Shown: piece after piece, positions 48,340 to 58,132 of the stretch
How the letters are laid out: the number at the start of each line of letters is the position of its first letter
How positions within the stretch are numbered: the stretch's first letter is position 1
Origin: Flavobacterium psychrophilum
GTDB lineage: Bacteria > Bacteroidota > Bacteroidia > Flavobacteriales > Flavobacteriaceae
Reading direction: 5' to 3'
Assembly (NCBI GenBank): GCA_945879625.1
Contig: CAMCVA010000009.1
Span: 46,440 to 110,439, forward strand
DNA: 64,000 bases
Made by a program: the position numbers and the translations under genes
The notes under the pieces: model-generated
What the model saw: the letters and a program-made list of their open reading frames with translations, nothing else
Databases searched by the model: none
Told to the model about the DNA's origin: nothing

Positions 48340-50802
48340 ATGAAATACCTATACCGTTGTTGGATTGTGCTTGCTTTTTTTCTGTCATTTGCCGTTTCAG
48401 CCCAAGACAAATCAGCTAAAAAAATAAAATTAAAAGGCAGCGTTGTCGAGAAAGTGAGTAAGCAACCTTTAGAATACGCGACCATTTCCTTAGTAAATCC
48501 TATTTCAAAAAAAATTGAAGGCGGCGGAATTACCAACAACAAAGGAGAGTTTGAAGTGGTGATCAATGCTGGATTATACGACTTAAAAATAGAGTTCATT
48601 TCCTTTAAAACTAGCCTATTTCAAAATCAGAACTATTCCGAAAGTAAAAATTTGGGGCAGTTGGTTCTTGAAGAAGATTTTACCCAATTGAACCAAGTAG
48701 AAGTGCGTGCCGAAAAAAGTACCGTAGAAATAAAGCTCGATAAAAAAGTTTACAACGTAGGCCAAGATTTATTAGTTAAAGGCGGAACAGTAAGTGACGT
48801 ATTAGATAATATTCCCTCGGTAACTGTTGATGTGGAGGGAAATGTTGCCCTGAGAGGCAATGAAAATGTTCGAATACTTATAGATGGCAAACCCACAAAT
48901 GCCATTAATATTTCGGAAGCATTGCGACTCATTCCGGCTGACGCTATTGACAAAGTAGAAGTAATTACCAATCCGTCGGCGCGCTATGATGCTGAAGGTG
49001 GTGGTGGGATTTTGAATATCATCTTGAAGAAAGGCAAAAATCAAGGTGTCAATGGAACGCTTTTGGCCTCAGTTGGATCTCCTGAAAGCTCAAGTATTTC
49101 CGGGAATTTTAACGTGAAAAGCGAATTGGCAAACTTCTTTACAACTATCGGATACAACAATCGCAACGGGCCGGGTAATACCATGATTAACCAACAAAAT
49201 TTTGATAACAGCAACAATTTAGTTTCTTATATAGAAGAGAGACGAACCAACCAGCGTTTGTCTGAAGGATTTAATACTATAGTTGGCATGGAGTTGATTT
49301 TGGACAAAACAAGTTCCTGGACGAATTCCATTTCCCTCCGAAAAAACAATGGAGGAAATCCTGAAAATGTATTTTATAACGAGTACTTGCCTTCAGGAGA
49401 TTACTTTAAATCCGGACGATTTAACGACATCAAACGAAACACCAAAAACGTAGAATACAATACCAACTACATTAAAAATTTCAATAAACAAGGACACAAA
49501 CTTACCATTGACGGATCATTTTCTGTGAGTACTGATTTAGAAAATTCAAGTATTTTGGGTACAGACATTATTCCTGTCTATGCTGTAATTACAAATGAAA
49601 TCACTAAAAATACTCAAGAACAAAGCCGCAATTTAATTCAAGCCGATTACGTCTATCCGTTTGGAAAAAGTCAGTTTGAAGCAGGATTTAGAGGCAATTA
49701 TTCGGCATTATTTTCTGATTTTAATGTGAAAGAAGATTTGCTGGGTAACGGAACATTTACCACAAATCCATTTGTGACAGGTATATTAGATTACCAAGAA
49801 AATGTAACAGCCACCTACACTCAATATGGTTCAAAATATAACAAAATATCCTACCTATTTGGGCTTCGGATGGAGGATTCCAATATTGTAATTGATCAAA
49901 TCTCAAATGGAATTAGCAATACCAAAAGCTATGTGAACTATTTTCCAAGTGTGTTTTTAAATTACACGCTCAAAGAAGGTACAAATATTACGTTCAGTTA
50001 TAGCAAACGTATTAATCGACCACGAGATCGCTTCCTCAATCCGTTTTCGTCCTATTCGAGTAATATTAATTTGTTTTTTGGAAATCCTGATTTAGATCCT
50101 GCGTTGAGTGATGTGTATGAGATTGGGATTCTTAAAAAATGGAAACAAATTACTTTAAATAGTTCTGTGTATGTCAATAACACCACTAATTCGTTTCAAA
50201 TTGTCCGAAAAGAGCGCGGCGACTATATCAATGGCATTCCGGTTATTATCAATACACCCTTTAATTTAAGTACCGAAACTAAATTAGGATTTGAATTTAC
50301 CTTGAATTACACACCCTTCAAATGGTGGAAATTAAATTCGAATTTCAACTTTTTTCAAAACAAAACAGATGGTCGCTATACCTACACGAGAACGACGGGT
50401 GAGGTGGTAAATATTGATTTCAACAATTCGGCCAGTAGTTGGTTTACTCGACTTTCTTCAAAAATTAACTTGCCCTACAAAATTGATTGGCAAACCAATT
50501 TTACATATTACGGCGAACAAAAAACGGCTCAAGGAAGGTCATTGGGGATTGCTAGTGCAAATATTGGTTTTAGTAAAGATATATTCAAAGAGAAAGGAAC
50601 GTTGGCCTTGAATGTGAATGATATTTTTAATTCCCGCAAACGCATCAATGATTTGGTGTTGCCCAATGTGAACTCCTATAGTGAAATGCAATGGAGCCAG
50701 CGTCAAATAACCTTGTCGTTTACGTACCGTTTTAACAAATTAAAAACCGATAAGGAAAAAACACCAAAACGAGACAGCGAAGGTGGTGGAGATGAATTCT
50801 AA
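48340..50802 (+). CDS. TonB-dependent-receptor-like outer-membrane protein (CarboxypepD_reg + plug + OMP barrel)
   Basis: An 820-residue outer-membrane protein. The signal peptide MKYLYRCWIVLAFFLSFAVSAQ is followed by a CarboxypepD_reg-like domain (about 28-115, SVVEKVSKQPLEYATISL, GEFEVVINAGLYDLK), a plug domain (about 125-230, GGTVSDVLDNIPSVTVD, LRGNENVRILIDGKP, NPSARYDAEGGGGIL) and a C-terminal beta-barrel of the OMP_b-brl_3 type. The substrate is not evident; there is no SusD-like lipoprotein nearby, so it is not a classical glycan utilisation pair. The start at 48340 fits the signal peptide and follows the -7 box by 30 bases. Confidence 0.92.
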   Translation: MKYLYRCWIVLAFFLSFAVSAQDKSAKKIKLKGSVVEKVSKQPLEYATISLVNPISKKIEGGGITNNKGEFEVVINAGLYDLKIEFISFKTSLFQNQNYSESKNLGQLVLEEDFTQLNQVEVRAEKSTVEIKLDKKVYNVGQDLLVKGGTVSDVLDNIPSVTVDVEGNVALRGNENVRILIDGKPTNAINISEALRLIPADAIDKVEVITNPSARYDAEGGGGILNIILKKGKNQGVNGTLLASVGSPESSSISGNFNVKSELANFFTTIGYNNRNGPGNTMINQQNFDNSNNLVSYIEERRTNQRLSEGFNTIVGMELILDKTSSWTNSISLRKNNGGNPENVFYNEYLPSGDYFKSGRFNDIKRNTKNVEYNTNYIKNFNKQGHKLTIDGSFSVSTDLENSSILGTDIIPVYAVITNEITKNTQEQSRNLIQADYVYPFGKSQFEAGFRGNYSALFSDFNVKEDLLGNGTFTTNPFVTGILDYQENVTATYTQYGSKYNKISYLFGLRMEDSNIVIDQISNGISNTKSYVNYFPSVFLNYTLKEGTNITFSYSKRINRPRDRFLNPFSSYSSNINLFFGNPDLDPALSDVYEIGILKKWKQITLNSSVYVNNTTNSFQIVRKERGDYINGIPVIINTPFNLSTETKLGFEFTLNYTPFKWWKLNSNFNFFQNKTDGRYTYTRTTGEVVNIDFNNSASSWFTRLSSKINLPYKIDWQTNFTYYGEQKTAQGRSLGIASANIGFSKDIFKEKGTLALNVNDIFNSRKRINDLVLPNVNSYSEMQWSQRQITLSFTYRFNKLKTDKEKTPKRDSEGGGDEF

Positions 50803-50803
50803 T

Positions 50804-50841
50804 CAAAAAAAAAGAAACTAAATACTAGTTCCTTTTTTTTT
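50804..50841 (+). terminator. Probable terminator after the receptor gene
   Basis: An A-run with GAAACTA pairs imperfectly with TAGTTCC and a T-run around loop AATAC. It lies directly after the receptor stop and could also serve the small minus-strand gene at 50851. Confidence 0.65.
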
Positions 50842-50850
50842 GCAATAAGC

Positions 50851-51015
50851 TTAAGCTGATTGTTCTTTTTTTGCTTTTCTTTCCTTGTACATTTCCCATA
50901 AAGCACCACCTATCCAATACTGGACAAAAGCTACTAAGAAAAACATCAACCAAAAACCGATGGTTAAGATGGTTAAGAAAAGTAAAAAGCCTAAATACTG
51001 TTGAAATTCAAACAT
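50851..51015 (-). CDS. Small single-pass or hairpin membrane protein, 54 residues
   Basis: A 54-residue frame starting MFEFQQYLGFLLFLTILTIG, continuing with a hydrophobic stretch FWLMFFLVAFVQYWIGG and ending in a basic, lysine-rich tail (EMYKERKAKKEQSA). The composition is that of a real small membrane protein with the positively charged end inside. It fills the gap between the receptor gene and fumC, and its stop abuts the receptor's terminator. I do not recognise a family. Its start is close to the fumC promoter region but on the other strand. Confidence 0.7.
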   Translation of the reverse strand: MFEFQQYLGFLLFLTILTIGFWLMFFLVAFVQYWIGGALWEMYKERKAKKEQSA

Positions 51016-51113
51016 GTTTTCCGGAATTTTTTTGAATTATGAGCAAATGTAAGTGTATTATTTTTTCTTACCAATTAAAAGCAAATCAAATTTTTTAAAA
51101 TAACATTTATGCC

Positions 51114-51121
51114 TAAATTTG
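51114..51121 (+). promoter_or_regulatory. Candidate -7 box for fumC
   Basis: TAAATTTG is an exact TAnnTTTG match, giving a leader of about 60 bases before the ATG at 51190. The -33 region is a T-run. Confidence 0.4.
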
Positions 51122-51189
51122 AATGAAATTTTCACTCCATTGTTGGTTGAATATATCCTTTAAATTAGTCCTTTAAAATCCGAAGAAAA

Positions 51190-52587
51190 ATGAAATTTAG
51201 AATCGAAAAAGACACCATGGGTGAAGTGCAGGTTCCTGCCGATAAATACTGGGGTGCACAAACCGAACGCTCCCGCAACAACTTTAAGATTGGTCCATCG
51301 GCTTCGATGCCCAAAGAAATCATAGAAGGCTTTGCTTTCCTGAAAAAAGCAGCGGCTTTTGCCAACTGCGATTTGGGTGTTTTGGCAATTGAAAAAAGAG
51401 ACGCTATCGCGGCTGTATGCGATGAAATTTTGGCTGGTGAACTGGCCGATCAATTTCCGCTCGTAATCTGGCAAACCGGCTCGGGCACGCAAAGCAATAT
51501 GAATGTGAATGAGGTAATTGCCAATCGCGCACAAGTATTGGCTGGTTTTGCCATTGGCGAAGGCGAACAACTCATCAAAGCCAACGACGACGTGAATAAA
51601 TCCCAATCATCCAACGACACCTTTCCAACCGGAATGCACATTGCAGCCTACAAAGCCGTTGTGAGCAACACCATTCCTGGTGTAGAAAAATTGCGCAATA
51701 CATTAGATCAAAAAGCAAAAGCCTATGCCCAGGTAGTGAAAATTGGTAGAACCCACTTAATGGACGCCACTCCACTCACCTTGGGGCAGGAACTTTCGGG
51801 CTATGTGGCCCAATTGGATTATGGGTTGAAAGCGGTAAAAAATACCTTGGCGCATTTATCTGAAGTTGCCCTAGGAGGTACTGCTGTAGGTACCGGACTG
51901 AACACTCCTGCAGGCTATGATGTAAAAGTTGCCGAATACATTGCGCAATTTACGGGCCTTCCGTTTGTAACGGCACCCAACAAATTTGAAGCCTTGGCCT
52001 CGCACGACGCCATTGTAGAAGCCCACGGCGCTTTGAAACAATTGGCCGTTTCGCTCAACAAAATTGCCAATGACATTCGGATGTTGGCCTCTGGACCGCG
52101 TTCTGGGATTGGTGAAATTATAATTCCAGAAAACGAACCGGGATCTTCGATTATGCCTGGAAAAGTGAATCCTACCCAATGTGAAGCACTCACCATGGTT
52201 TGTGCACAAGTAATGGGAAATGATGTAGCGATCAGCGTAGGTGGCATGCAAGGACACTATGAATTGAACGTGTTTAAACCGGTTATGGCGGCCAATTTCT
52301 TGCAATCGGCGCGATTACTGGGTGATGCCTGTGTATCTTTTGACGAACATTGTGCAAGCGGCATCGAGCCCAACTACACACGCATTCAAGAATTGGTAGA
52401 CAACTCTTTGATGTTGGTTACGGCCTTGAATACTAAAATTGGCTATTACAAATCGGCCGAGATTGCGCAAACCGCACACAAAAATGGCACCACCTTAAAA
52501 GAGGAAGCCGTGCGTTTGGGTTATGTAACCCCCGAAGACTTTGATGCTTGGGTAAAACCCGAGGAAATGGTAGGAGGTTTAAAATAG
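51190..52587 (+). CDS. fumC: Class II fumarate hydratase
   Basis: A 465-residue TCA-cycle enzyme interconverting fumarate and malate without an iron-sulphur cluster. It starts [20 protein letters not shown] and has the superfamily signature [11 protein letters not shown], which contains the flexible catalytic loop serine. [16 protein letters not shown] and [16 protein letters not shown] are further substrate-site segments. Length matches FumC. It is a single-gene unit followed by a terminator. Confidence 0.97.
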   Translation: MKFRIEKDTMGEVQVPADKYWGAQTERSRNNFKIGPSASMPKEIIEGFAFLKKAAAFANCDLGVLAIEKRDAIAAVCDEILAGELADQFPLVIWQTGSGTQSNMNVNEVIANRAQVLAGFAIGEGEQLIKANDDVNKSQSSNDTFPTGMHIAAYKAVVSNTIPGVEKLRNTLDQKAKAYAQVVKIGRTHLMDATPLTLGQELSGYVAQLDYGLKAVKNTLAHLSEVALGGTAVGTGLNTPAGYDVKVAEYIAQFTGLPFVTAPNKFEALASHDAIVEAHGALKQLAVSLNKIANDIRMLASGPRSGIGEIIIPENEPGSSIMPGKVNPTQCEALTMVCAQVMGNDVAISVGGMQGHYELNVFKPVMAANFLQSARLLGDACVSFDEHCASGIEPNYTRIQELVDNSLMLVTALNTKIGYYKSAEIAQTAHKNGTTLKEEAVRLGYVTPEDFDAWVKPEEMVGGLK

Positions 52588-52607
52588 TCTTTCATTCTTA
52601 TACAATT

Positions 52608-52640
52608 AAATACCTGCTTTATACGGCAGGTATTTTTTTT
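52608..52640 (+). terminator. Terminator of fumC
   Basis: AAATACCTGC pairs with GCAGGTATTT around loop TTTATACG and is followed by a run of T. Confidence 0.9.
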
Positions 52641-52656
52641 GCATCATAGTAAGTCA

Positions 52657-52689
52657 TAAAAAAAGCCCCACTTTTCAGCGGGGCTTTTC
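52657..52689 (-). terminator. Terminator of rpsA
   Basis: AAAAGCCCC pairs with GGGGCTTTT around a ten-base loop, with further A residues on the left that read as a T-run on the minus strand. It begins about 20 bases beyond the rpsA stop. Confidence 0.9.
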
Positions 52690-52708
52690 TACTTATGAGA
52701 ATGAAAAA

Positions 52709-54484
52709 TTATTTCTTTTCTTTCTTTTCCATTTTAGCTTTCAAATCGGCCAAAATATCATTGTTGTCACCCAAAGTTGCAGCTGGAGCGTTGGTGTTGT
52801 TGTTTGAAGTTGACTCAACAACAGCTTTCACGTTTTTCTCTTCTTCTTCACGGAATATAGCCGTGTGTGAAGCAACTACTCGTTTGAATTCTTTGTTGAA
52901 CTCAATTACTTTGAAATCGGCAACTTCGCCTTTTTTCAATTTCTTCCCGTCTTCTTTTTCTAAGTGACGAGTTGGAATAAAGGCAACGATATCATCTCCA
53001 AATTCTACTGTAGCTCCTTTGTCAACGATTTCAGCGATAGTTCCGTTGTGTACAGTTCCTACAGCAAATGAAGCTTCGTATTTATCCCAAGGATTTTCAG
53101 TAGTTTGTTTATGACCTAAAGACAATTTACGTCCGTCAACATCTAATTCTAATACCACTACATCTAATTTTTCACCTACATTGATGAATTCAGATGGGTG
53201 TTTGATTTTCTTAGTCCAAGATAAATCTGAGATGTAGATCAATCCGTCGATACCTTCTTCTAATTCTACAAAGATTCCAAAATTGGTAAAGTTTCTCACG
53301 ATACCTGAATGTCTAGAACCAACAGGGTATTTAGACGTAATATCTGTCCATGGATCTTGTGACATTTGTTTGATACCCAAAGACATTTTACGATCTTCTC
53401 TATCTAAAGTTAAGATTACTGCTTCAACAACATCACCTACTTTTACGAAATCTTGAGCGCTACGCAAGTGAGTAGACCAAGACATTTCAGAAACGTGGAT
53501 CAATCCTTCAACACCTTCAGCTACTTCGATAAATGCACCGTAATCAGCGATTACAACTACTTTACCTTTTACTTTGTCACCAATTTTCAACTCGGCATTC
53601 AAGGCATCCCATGGGTGTGCGTTCAATTGTTTTAATCCTAATTGGATACGTGTTTTCTCATCATCAAAGTCAAGAATAACTACGTTCAATTTTTGGTCTA
53701 ATTCTAATACTTCACTTGGGTGATTGATTCTGCTCCAAGATAAGTCAGTAATGTGAATCAATCCATCAACACCACCTAAGTCAATAAATACTCCGTAAGA
53801 AGTGATGTTTTTCACCACACCTTCTAGTACTTGACCTTTTTGTAATTGACCGATGATTTCTTTTTTCTGTACTTCGATGTCTGCTTCGATAAGCGCTTTG
53901 TGCGATACCACTACATTTTTGAATTCGTGGTTAATTTTCACCACTTTGAATTCCATCATTTTGTTTACATATACGTCGTAATCACGGATTGGTTTCACAT
54001 CAATTTGTGAACCTGGTAAGAACGCTTCGATACCAAATACGTCTACGATCATACCTCCTTTGGTTCTGCATTTCACGAAACCATTTACGATTTCGCCTGT
54101 TTCGTTAGCCGAAATAACGCGATCCCATGATTTGATAGTTCTTGCTTTTCTGTGAGACAATACCAATTGACCTGTTTTGTCCTCGCGGATGTCAATCAAT
54201 ACTTCTACTTTGTCACCCACTTTTAAGTTTGGGTTGTAACGGAATTCATTCAACGAAATAACGCCTTCAGATTTCGCGTTGATGTCTACAATAGCATCAC
54301 GGTCTGTGATACGTACGACAACACCTTCTACTACTTCTTCTTGATCAGTATCAATGAAAGTTTTTGATACTAATTCTTCAAATTCTTGTAAGTTTTTTTC
54401 ATCTACTGCATCGATTCCTTCTTGGAAATTGTGCCAGTTAAAACTGCTTAAAAACTCTTCTTGTGATTTTTGTAATTCAGACAT
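52709..54484 (-). CDS. rpsA: 30S ribosomal protein S1
   Basis: A 591-residue protein with six S1 RNA-binding domains in tandem; repeats such as VKNITSYGVFIDLGGVDGLIH, VIADYGAFIEVAEGVEGLIH and VRNFTNFGIFVELEEGIDGLIY are aligned in the middle, and each is followed by the DLSW/MSW pattern. The first two domains are more divergent, as is usual because they bind the ribosome rather than mRNA. S1 helps mRNA loading, which matters in a phylum with weak Shine-Dalgarno use. The tail (NDILADLKAKMEKKEKK) is charged. It is a single gene ended by a strong terminator. Confidence 0.97.
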   Translation of the reverse strand: MSELQKSQEEFLSSFNWHNFQEGIDAVDEKNLQEFEELVSKTFIDTDQEEVVEGVVVRITDRDAIVDINAKSEGVISLNEFRYNPNLKVGDKVEVLIDIREDKTGQLVLSHRKARTIKSWDRVISANETGEIVNGFVKCRTKGGMIVDVFGIEAFLPGSQIDVKPIRDYDVYVNKMMEFKVVKINHEFKNVVVSHKALIEADIEVQKKEIIGQLQKGQVLEGVVKNITSYGVFIDLGGVDGLIHITDLSWSRINHPSEVLELDQKLNVVILDFDDEKTRIQLGLKQLNAHPWDALNAELKIGDKVKGKVVVIADYGAFIEVAEGVEGLIHVSEMSWSTHLRSAQDFVKVGDVVEAVILTLDREDRKMSLGIKQMSQDPWTDITSKYPVGSRHSGIVRNFTNFGIFVELEEGIDGLIYISDLSWTKKIKHPSEFINVGEKLDVVVLELDVDGRKLSLGHKQTTENPWDKYEASFAVGTVHNGTIAEIVDKGATVEFGDDIVAFIPTRHLEKEDGKKLKKGEVADFKVIEFNKEFKRVVASHTAIFREEEEKNVKAVVESTSNNNTNAPAATLGDNNDILADLKAKMEKKEKK

Positions 54485-55025
54485 GCTGATAAAAAATTTG
54501 TATTCTGTTTTTACGGTGTTTCTTCATGCAGAACAAAAACAGAAGTTGTTTTACGTAACTAGTTAATACCTAATGGAAACACCTACTGCCAAAAGGTGTG
54601 CAAAAGTAAGGCGTTTTTCTGGAAATGCAAATTTATTTTGGGGAAAAGTTGTCGGTTTTCTGTTGTCTGTTCTCGGTTCTCAGTTGTGGTTTGTCAGTTT
54701 TCAGTTATTATAATACTGTACAAACTCCTTTGGACTTTAGACATTCGACTTTATAACTTAAAAACTCCCCTCTTGAGAGGGGCTGGGGGGTGTGTTTTAA
54801 AGATAGAGATTAAAAACTAAAAGATCGGTTGTCGGTTGTCGGTTTACAGTTATCAGTTATCTGATGGCAGTTTTAGAATTTAACCTTTGATCCATTTTCA
54901 TCGTGATTGGAATTTATTATTTGTGTATTCGTGGCTAAGAGCTGAAAGCTAAGCGCTGACAGCTAACAGCTGTTCTTATTTACTTTCAAATCAAAAATCA
55001 TCCCGAAGTTTCGGGACAAAAATCG
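54485..55025. repeat. Repeat-rich intergenic region between rpsA and the nucleoside transporter gene
   Basis: No gene is evident. Bases 54648-54708 and 54826-54862 consist of degenerate GTTGTCGGTT / TCTGTTCTCGGTTCTCAG units. Bases 54767-54782 form a perfect stem CCCCTCT-TG-AGAGGGG followed by a G-run. Bases 54937-54975 hold AGCTGAAAGCTAAGCGCTGAC-like units (an AGCT repeat). Bases 55001-55016 form the palindrome TCCCGAAGTTTCGGGA. The first 115 bases contain the rpsA leader. Confidence 0.65.
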
Positions 55026-56267
55026 TTAATCGTTAATCGGTTCATGTTTGTGTTTAAAGAAAATCGCAAACAACACCGTAATTACTAATGCATAGACGGC
55101 AAAAGCAAACCAAATGCCTTGCCAGTCGCGAACGCCTTGGGCATTGGTGTAGTAAGCGTCAATAACCAGACCACTAAGAATACCACCAAAAAAGGCACCA
55201 AAACCGTTGGACATCATCATAAACAAACCTTGTGCTGATGATCGAATAGACGCATCGGTGCTGGTTTCTACAAACAAAGAGCCCGAAATATTAAAGAAAT
55301 CAAAGGCCATTCCATACACAATGCAAGAAACAATAATCATCCACAAACCGTCCATGGGATTTCCGTATGAGAATAAACCAAAACGCAACACCCAGGCCAA
55401 CATCGAGATTAACATCACTTGCTTGATGCCAAATCGTTTCAAGAAAAACGGAATCGCCAAGATGAACAGGGTCTCTGATATTTGAGAAATCGACATGATA
55501 ATCGTAGAATATTTCACCACAAACGAATCGGCATATTCGGGCACATTGGCAAACTCAGACAAGTACACGTCGCCATACATATTAGTAAGTTGAAGCGCAC
55601 CGCCCAAAAACATCGAGAAAATAAAAAATAAAGCCATTTTGTAGGTGCCAAATAATTTAAAGGCGTTCAAACCCAATTTTTCGGTCCAATGGGCATCACT
55701 ATCAATTAAGTTTTGTGGGGCACATTTGGGTAAGGTAAACGAGTACACTCCCAAGATAAACGCAGCTAAAGCAGCCAAATAAAACATATTGACTGAAGCT
55801 TTGTTTCCGGTAAGGTTGGTAATCCACATCGCGGCAATAAAACCTACAGTTCCCCAAACTCGAATGGGCGGAAACACCTTCACCACGTCAAAATTGTTGT
55901 TTTTTAAAATAGAATAGGCCACCGAATTACTCAACGAGATGGTAGGCATATAGCACAACATGGCTGCAAAAATTACATAATAAAATGTAGTTGGATTATC
56001 TACTTGTGGCAAATAACACAAGGCCAATGCTCCTAATATATGCAGTACCCCGTACAATTTTTCGGCATTCACCCATTTGTCGGCAATAATTCCTGTAATG
56101 GCTGGCATAATGATCGAAGAAATTCCTAAGGTTGAAAAGATAGCTCCAAACTCAGCTCCGCTCCATTGTTTGGTTCCAAACCAATAATTTCCAACCGTAA
56201 TTAACCAGGCTCCCCAAACAAAAAATTGAAGGAAACTCATAACGGTCAATCTAAACTTTAAATTCAT
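55026..56267 (-). CDS. Nucleoside permease, NupG-like MFS transporter
   Basis: A 413-residue twelve-helix transporter. The N-terminus FLQFFVWGAWLITVGNYWFG and STLGISSIIMPAITGIIADKW match nucleoside:proton symporters of the NHS family, as does the segment VRVWGTVGFI, seen here as IRVWGTVGFI. It would take up nucleosides across the inner membrane. It lies 58 bases downstream of cmk, so the two may share a transcript; a link between nucleoside uptake and CMP phosphorylation is suggestive but unproven. Confidence 0.88.
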   Translation of the reverse strand: MNLKFRLTVMSFLQFFVWGAWLITVGNYWFGTKQWSGAEFGAIFSTLGISSIIMPAITGIIADKWVNAEKLYGVLHILGALALCYLPQVDNPTTFYYVIFAAMLCYMPTISLSNSVAYSILKNNNFDVVKVFPPIRVWGTVGFIAAMWITNLTGNKASVNMFYLAALAAFILGVYSFTLPKCAPQNLIDSDAHWTEKLGLNAFKLFGTYKMALFFIFSMFLGGALQLTNMYGDVYLSEFANVPEYADSFVVKYSTIIMSISQISETLFILAIPFFLKRFGIKQVMLISMLAWVLRFGLFSYGNPMDGLWMIIVSCIVYGMAFDFFNISGSLFVETSTDASIRSSAQGLFMMMSNGFGAFFGGILSGLVIDAYYTNAQGVRDWQGIWFAFAVYALVITVLFAIFFKHKHEPIND

Positions 56268-56325
56268 ATTCCTATTTTTTTGGAGGTTAGTGAAGTAAAC
56301 TTACGCTATAATTTGTGCAAAAACA

Positions 56326-57015
56326 CTATTCGGCTAATTTCTCGGCAATCAACTCCAATACCACTGCTAGTTGTTCTTCGCGGGATAAGTAGGAATTGTC
56401 AATTTCTATGGCATCCTCGGCAATTACCAAAGGTGAATCGTCGCGGTGGGTATCAATGTAATCGCGTTCTTGTACGTTTTGTAAGATTTCTTCAAAGGAA
56501 ACCGCATCACCTTTGGCCAACAATTCGTCATAGCGACGTTGGGCGCGGGTTTCGGTACTGGCAGTCATGAATAATTTTAAATCGGCATCTAGAAACACAA
56601 CTGTACCAATGTCTCGACCATCCATTACAATTCCCTTGTTTAGCCCCATGGCTTGTTGTTGTTTCACCAATAAACTGCGTACAGCCGAAATTTCAGCAAT
56701 TTTACTCACCAAATTAGAAACTGCCATCGAACGTATTTCTTGTTCGACACAAACACCATTCAAAAACATTTCGGCAAATCCCAAACTGGAATTGTACTGA
56801 AAATGCAATTCAATTTGATCAATAGCGCTAATTAATGAATCGGAATCTAAATGCGTGAGCGAGATATAACCCTTTTGCATAGCAAACAAGGTCACTGCCC
56901 GGTACATGGCTCCTGTATCTACATAAACGTAGCCGTATTCTTTGGCCAATTGCTTGGCTAGCGTACTTTTACCTGTTGACGAAAACCCATCAATTGCAAT
57001 AGTGAGTTGTTTCAT
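56326..57015 (-). CDS. cmk: (d)CMP kinase
   Basis: A 229-residue nucleotide kinase that phosphorylates CMP and dCMP. The Walker A loop is AIDGFSSTGKSTLAKQLA, the substrate segment is YVDTGAMYRAVTLFA, and GRDIGTVVFLDAD carries the conserved arginine and aspartate. ETRAQRRYDELLAKG is the lid region. Its ATG overlaps the porQ stop as TAATG, which indicates translational coupling. The pairing with porQ is, to my knowledge, frequent in Bacteroidota. Confidence 0.96.
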   Translation of the reverse strand: MKQLTIAIDGFSSTGKSTLAKQLAKEYGYVYVDTGAMYRAVTLFAMQKGYISLTHLDSDSLISAIDQIELHFQYNSSLGFAEMFLNGVCVEQEIRSMAVSNLVSKIAEISAVRSLLVKQQQAMGLNKGIVMDGRDIGTVVFLDADLKLFMTASTETRAQRRYDELLAKGDAVSFEEILQNVQERDYIDTHRDDSPLVIAEDAIEIDNSYLSREEQLAVVLELIAEKLAE

Positions 57016-58040
57016 TAGTGGTCATTAAAATTGATGGTTAGCCCCAACATACTGGTATTAGACGCCAAGGTATAGCGGCTGTAGGAATAATCAAATTTAT
57101 ACTTGCGCATTTTGAGACCGAAACCCAGGGATATTCCGGAGAAATTTCGTTGCTCGAGCAAACGCAACTCCTCGCCTCTTCTAAAGTTGTAACTCACTCG
57201 GAGGTTGAATCCTTTTTTGGGAAATAACTCGGCACCCAAAATTAAGTGGCGTAAGGCGTTGTTAAATATAGATACTTTTTCGGGTGTACTGTTGCCGTCA
57301 ATTGAGTTTTGCGCACGCGCCGGATTGGAAAAAGCTACATTCCATTGCTGCATATTTTCTAGCGTAATGTGCCAACGAATAGGTACATTTTCGAGTTGTT
57401 GAGAAACCCCAATCATCAATTCAGTAGGCAAAGACTCTTTGTTGCCCGAATAGCTGGTAAATTGGGTGCCCAAATTGCGCAGCACAACGGCAAAATTTAA
57501 CTGTCTAACATCGTCTATATACAAGGCACCAAGATCAATGGCTCCGCCAAATGACGAATAACTTTCTAGTGTTGAGGATATAAATTTCGCATTCATTCCT
57601 ACATGCCAATTGGTTTTAGGAATAGTAATAGCATAGCCCATAGACAACGCAATTTCACTCCCTGTAAATGAGGTGGTCGGATTGCCAACTTCGTCATAGC
57701 CTTCAAAAGTGCCGTAATTGATGTATTGCACGCCGGCTTGAAAAGTTTGTAGATGTCGGTCATAAGTATGCGCATAGGCAGCGGTTCCGTAGCGCACATC
57801 GCCAAAATAACTGGCATAATTGGTAGACAAGCGATTGTCCATTTCTTGATTAATAGAAGCGGGATTAAAGAGGGCTTGGTTTACGTCCTGATCGTAAATA
57901 GTGATAATCTTACCGCCCAAAGCAGCTTGTCGGGGCGAAGGAACTAGATTTAAAAACTGGTATACTGATTGTCCTCCTACCTGTGCAGACGCAAAGGTTT
58001 GTAAACCCAAAAAACAGCACAAATAAATGTTTTTGATCAT
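57015..58040 (-). CDS. porQ: Type IX secretion system protein PorQ
   Basis: A 341-residue outer-membrane beta-barrel protein (signal peptide MIKNIYLCCFLGLQTFASAQ) of the PorV/PorQ group. Recognisable segments are YQFLNLVPSPRQAALGGK near the mature N-terminus, and GTAAYAHTYDRHLQTFQAGVQY and RVSYNFRRGEELRLLEQRNFSG later on (split across the chain). PorQ is part of the type IX attachment complex with PorU, PorV and PorZ that processes cargo at the cell surface. The two type IX cargo proteins in this window are its likely clients. It lies about 90 bases downstream of lon, behind a terminator. Confidence 0.92.
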   Translation of the reverse strand: MIKNIYLCCFLGLQTFASAQVGGQSVYQFLNLVPSPRQAALGGKIITIYDQDVNQALFNPASINQEMDNRLSTNYASYFGDVRYGTAAYAHTYDRHLQTFQAGVQYINYGTFEGYDEVGNPTTSFTGSEIALSMGYAITIPKTNWHVGMNAKFISSTLESYSSFGGAIDLGALYIDDVRQLNFAVVLRNLGTQFTSYSGNKESLPTELMIGVSQQLENVPIRWHITLENMQQWNVAFSNPARAQNSIDGNSTPEKVSIFNNALRHLILGAELFPKKGFNLRVSYNFRRGEELRLLEQRNFSGISLGFGLKMRKYKFDYSYSRYTLASNTSMLGLTINFNDH

Positions 58041-58097
58041 AGAGTAGAATTAGCGAAATGCAAAACCACAAACGCCTTTGCGAAGATATTATTTTTA

Positions 58098-58130
58098 CTA
58101 AAAAAACGGCTACACTAGGCAGCCGTTTTT
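58098..58130 (-). terminator. Terminator of lon
   Basis: AAAAACGGCT pairs with AGCCGTTTTT around a nine-base loop, with extra A residues on the left that give a T-run on the minus strand. It lies just beyond the lon stop, so porQ probably has its own promoter. Confidence 0.88.
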
Positions 58131-58132
58131 CA

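Noticed and set aside
48340-50802. SusC-type glycan importer with a utilisation locus
   Set aside because: No SusD-like lipoprotein or glycoside hydrolase is adjacent, and the barrel is of the OMP_b-brl_3 type.
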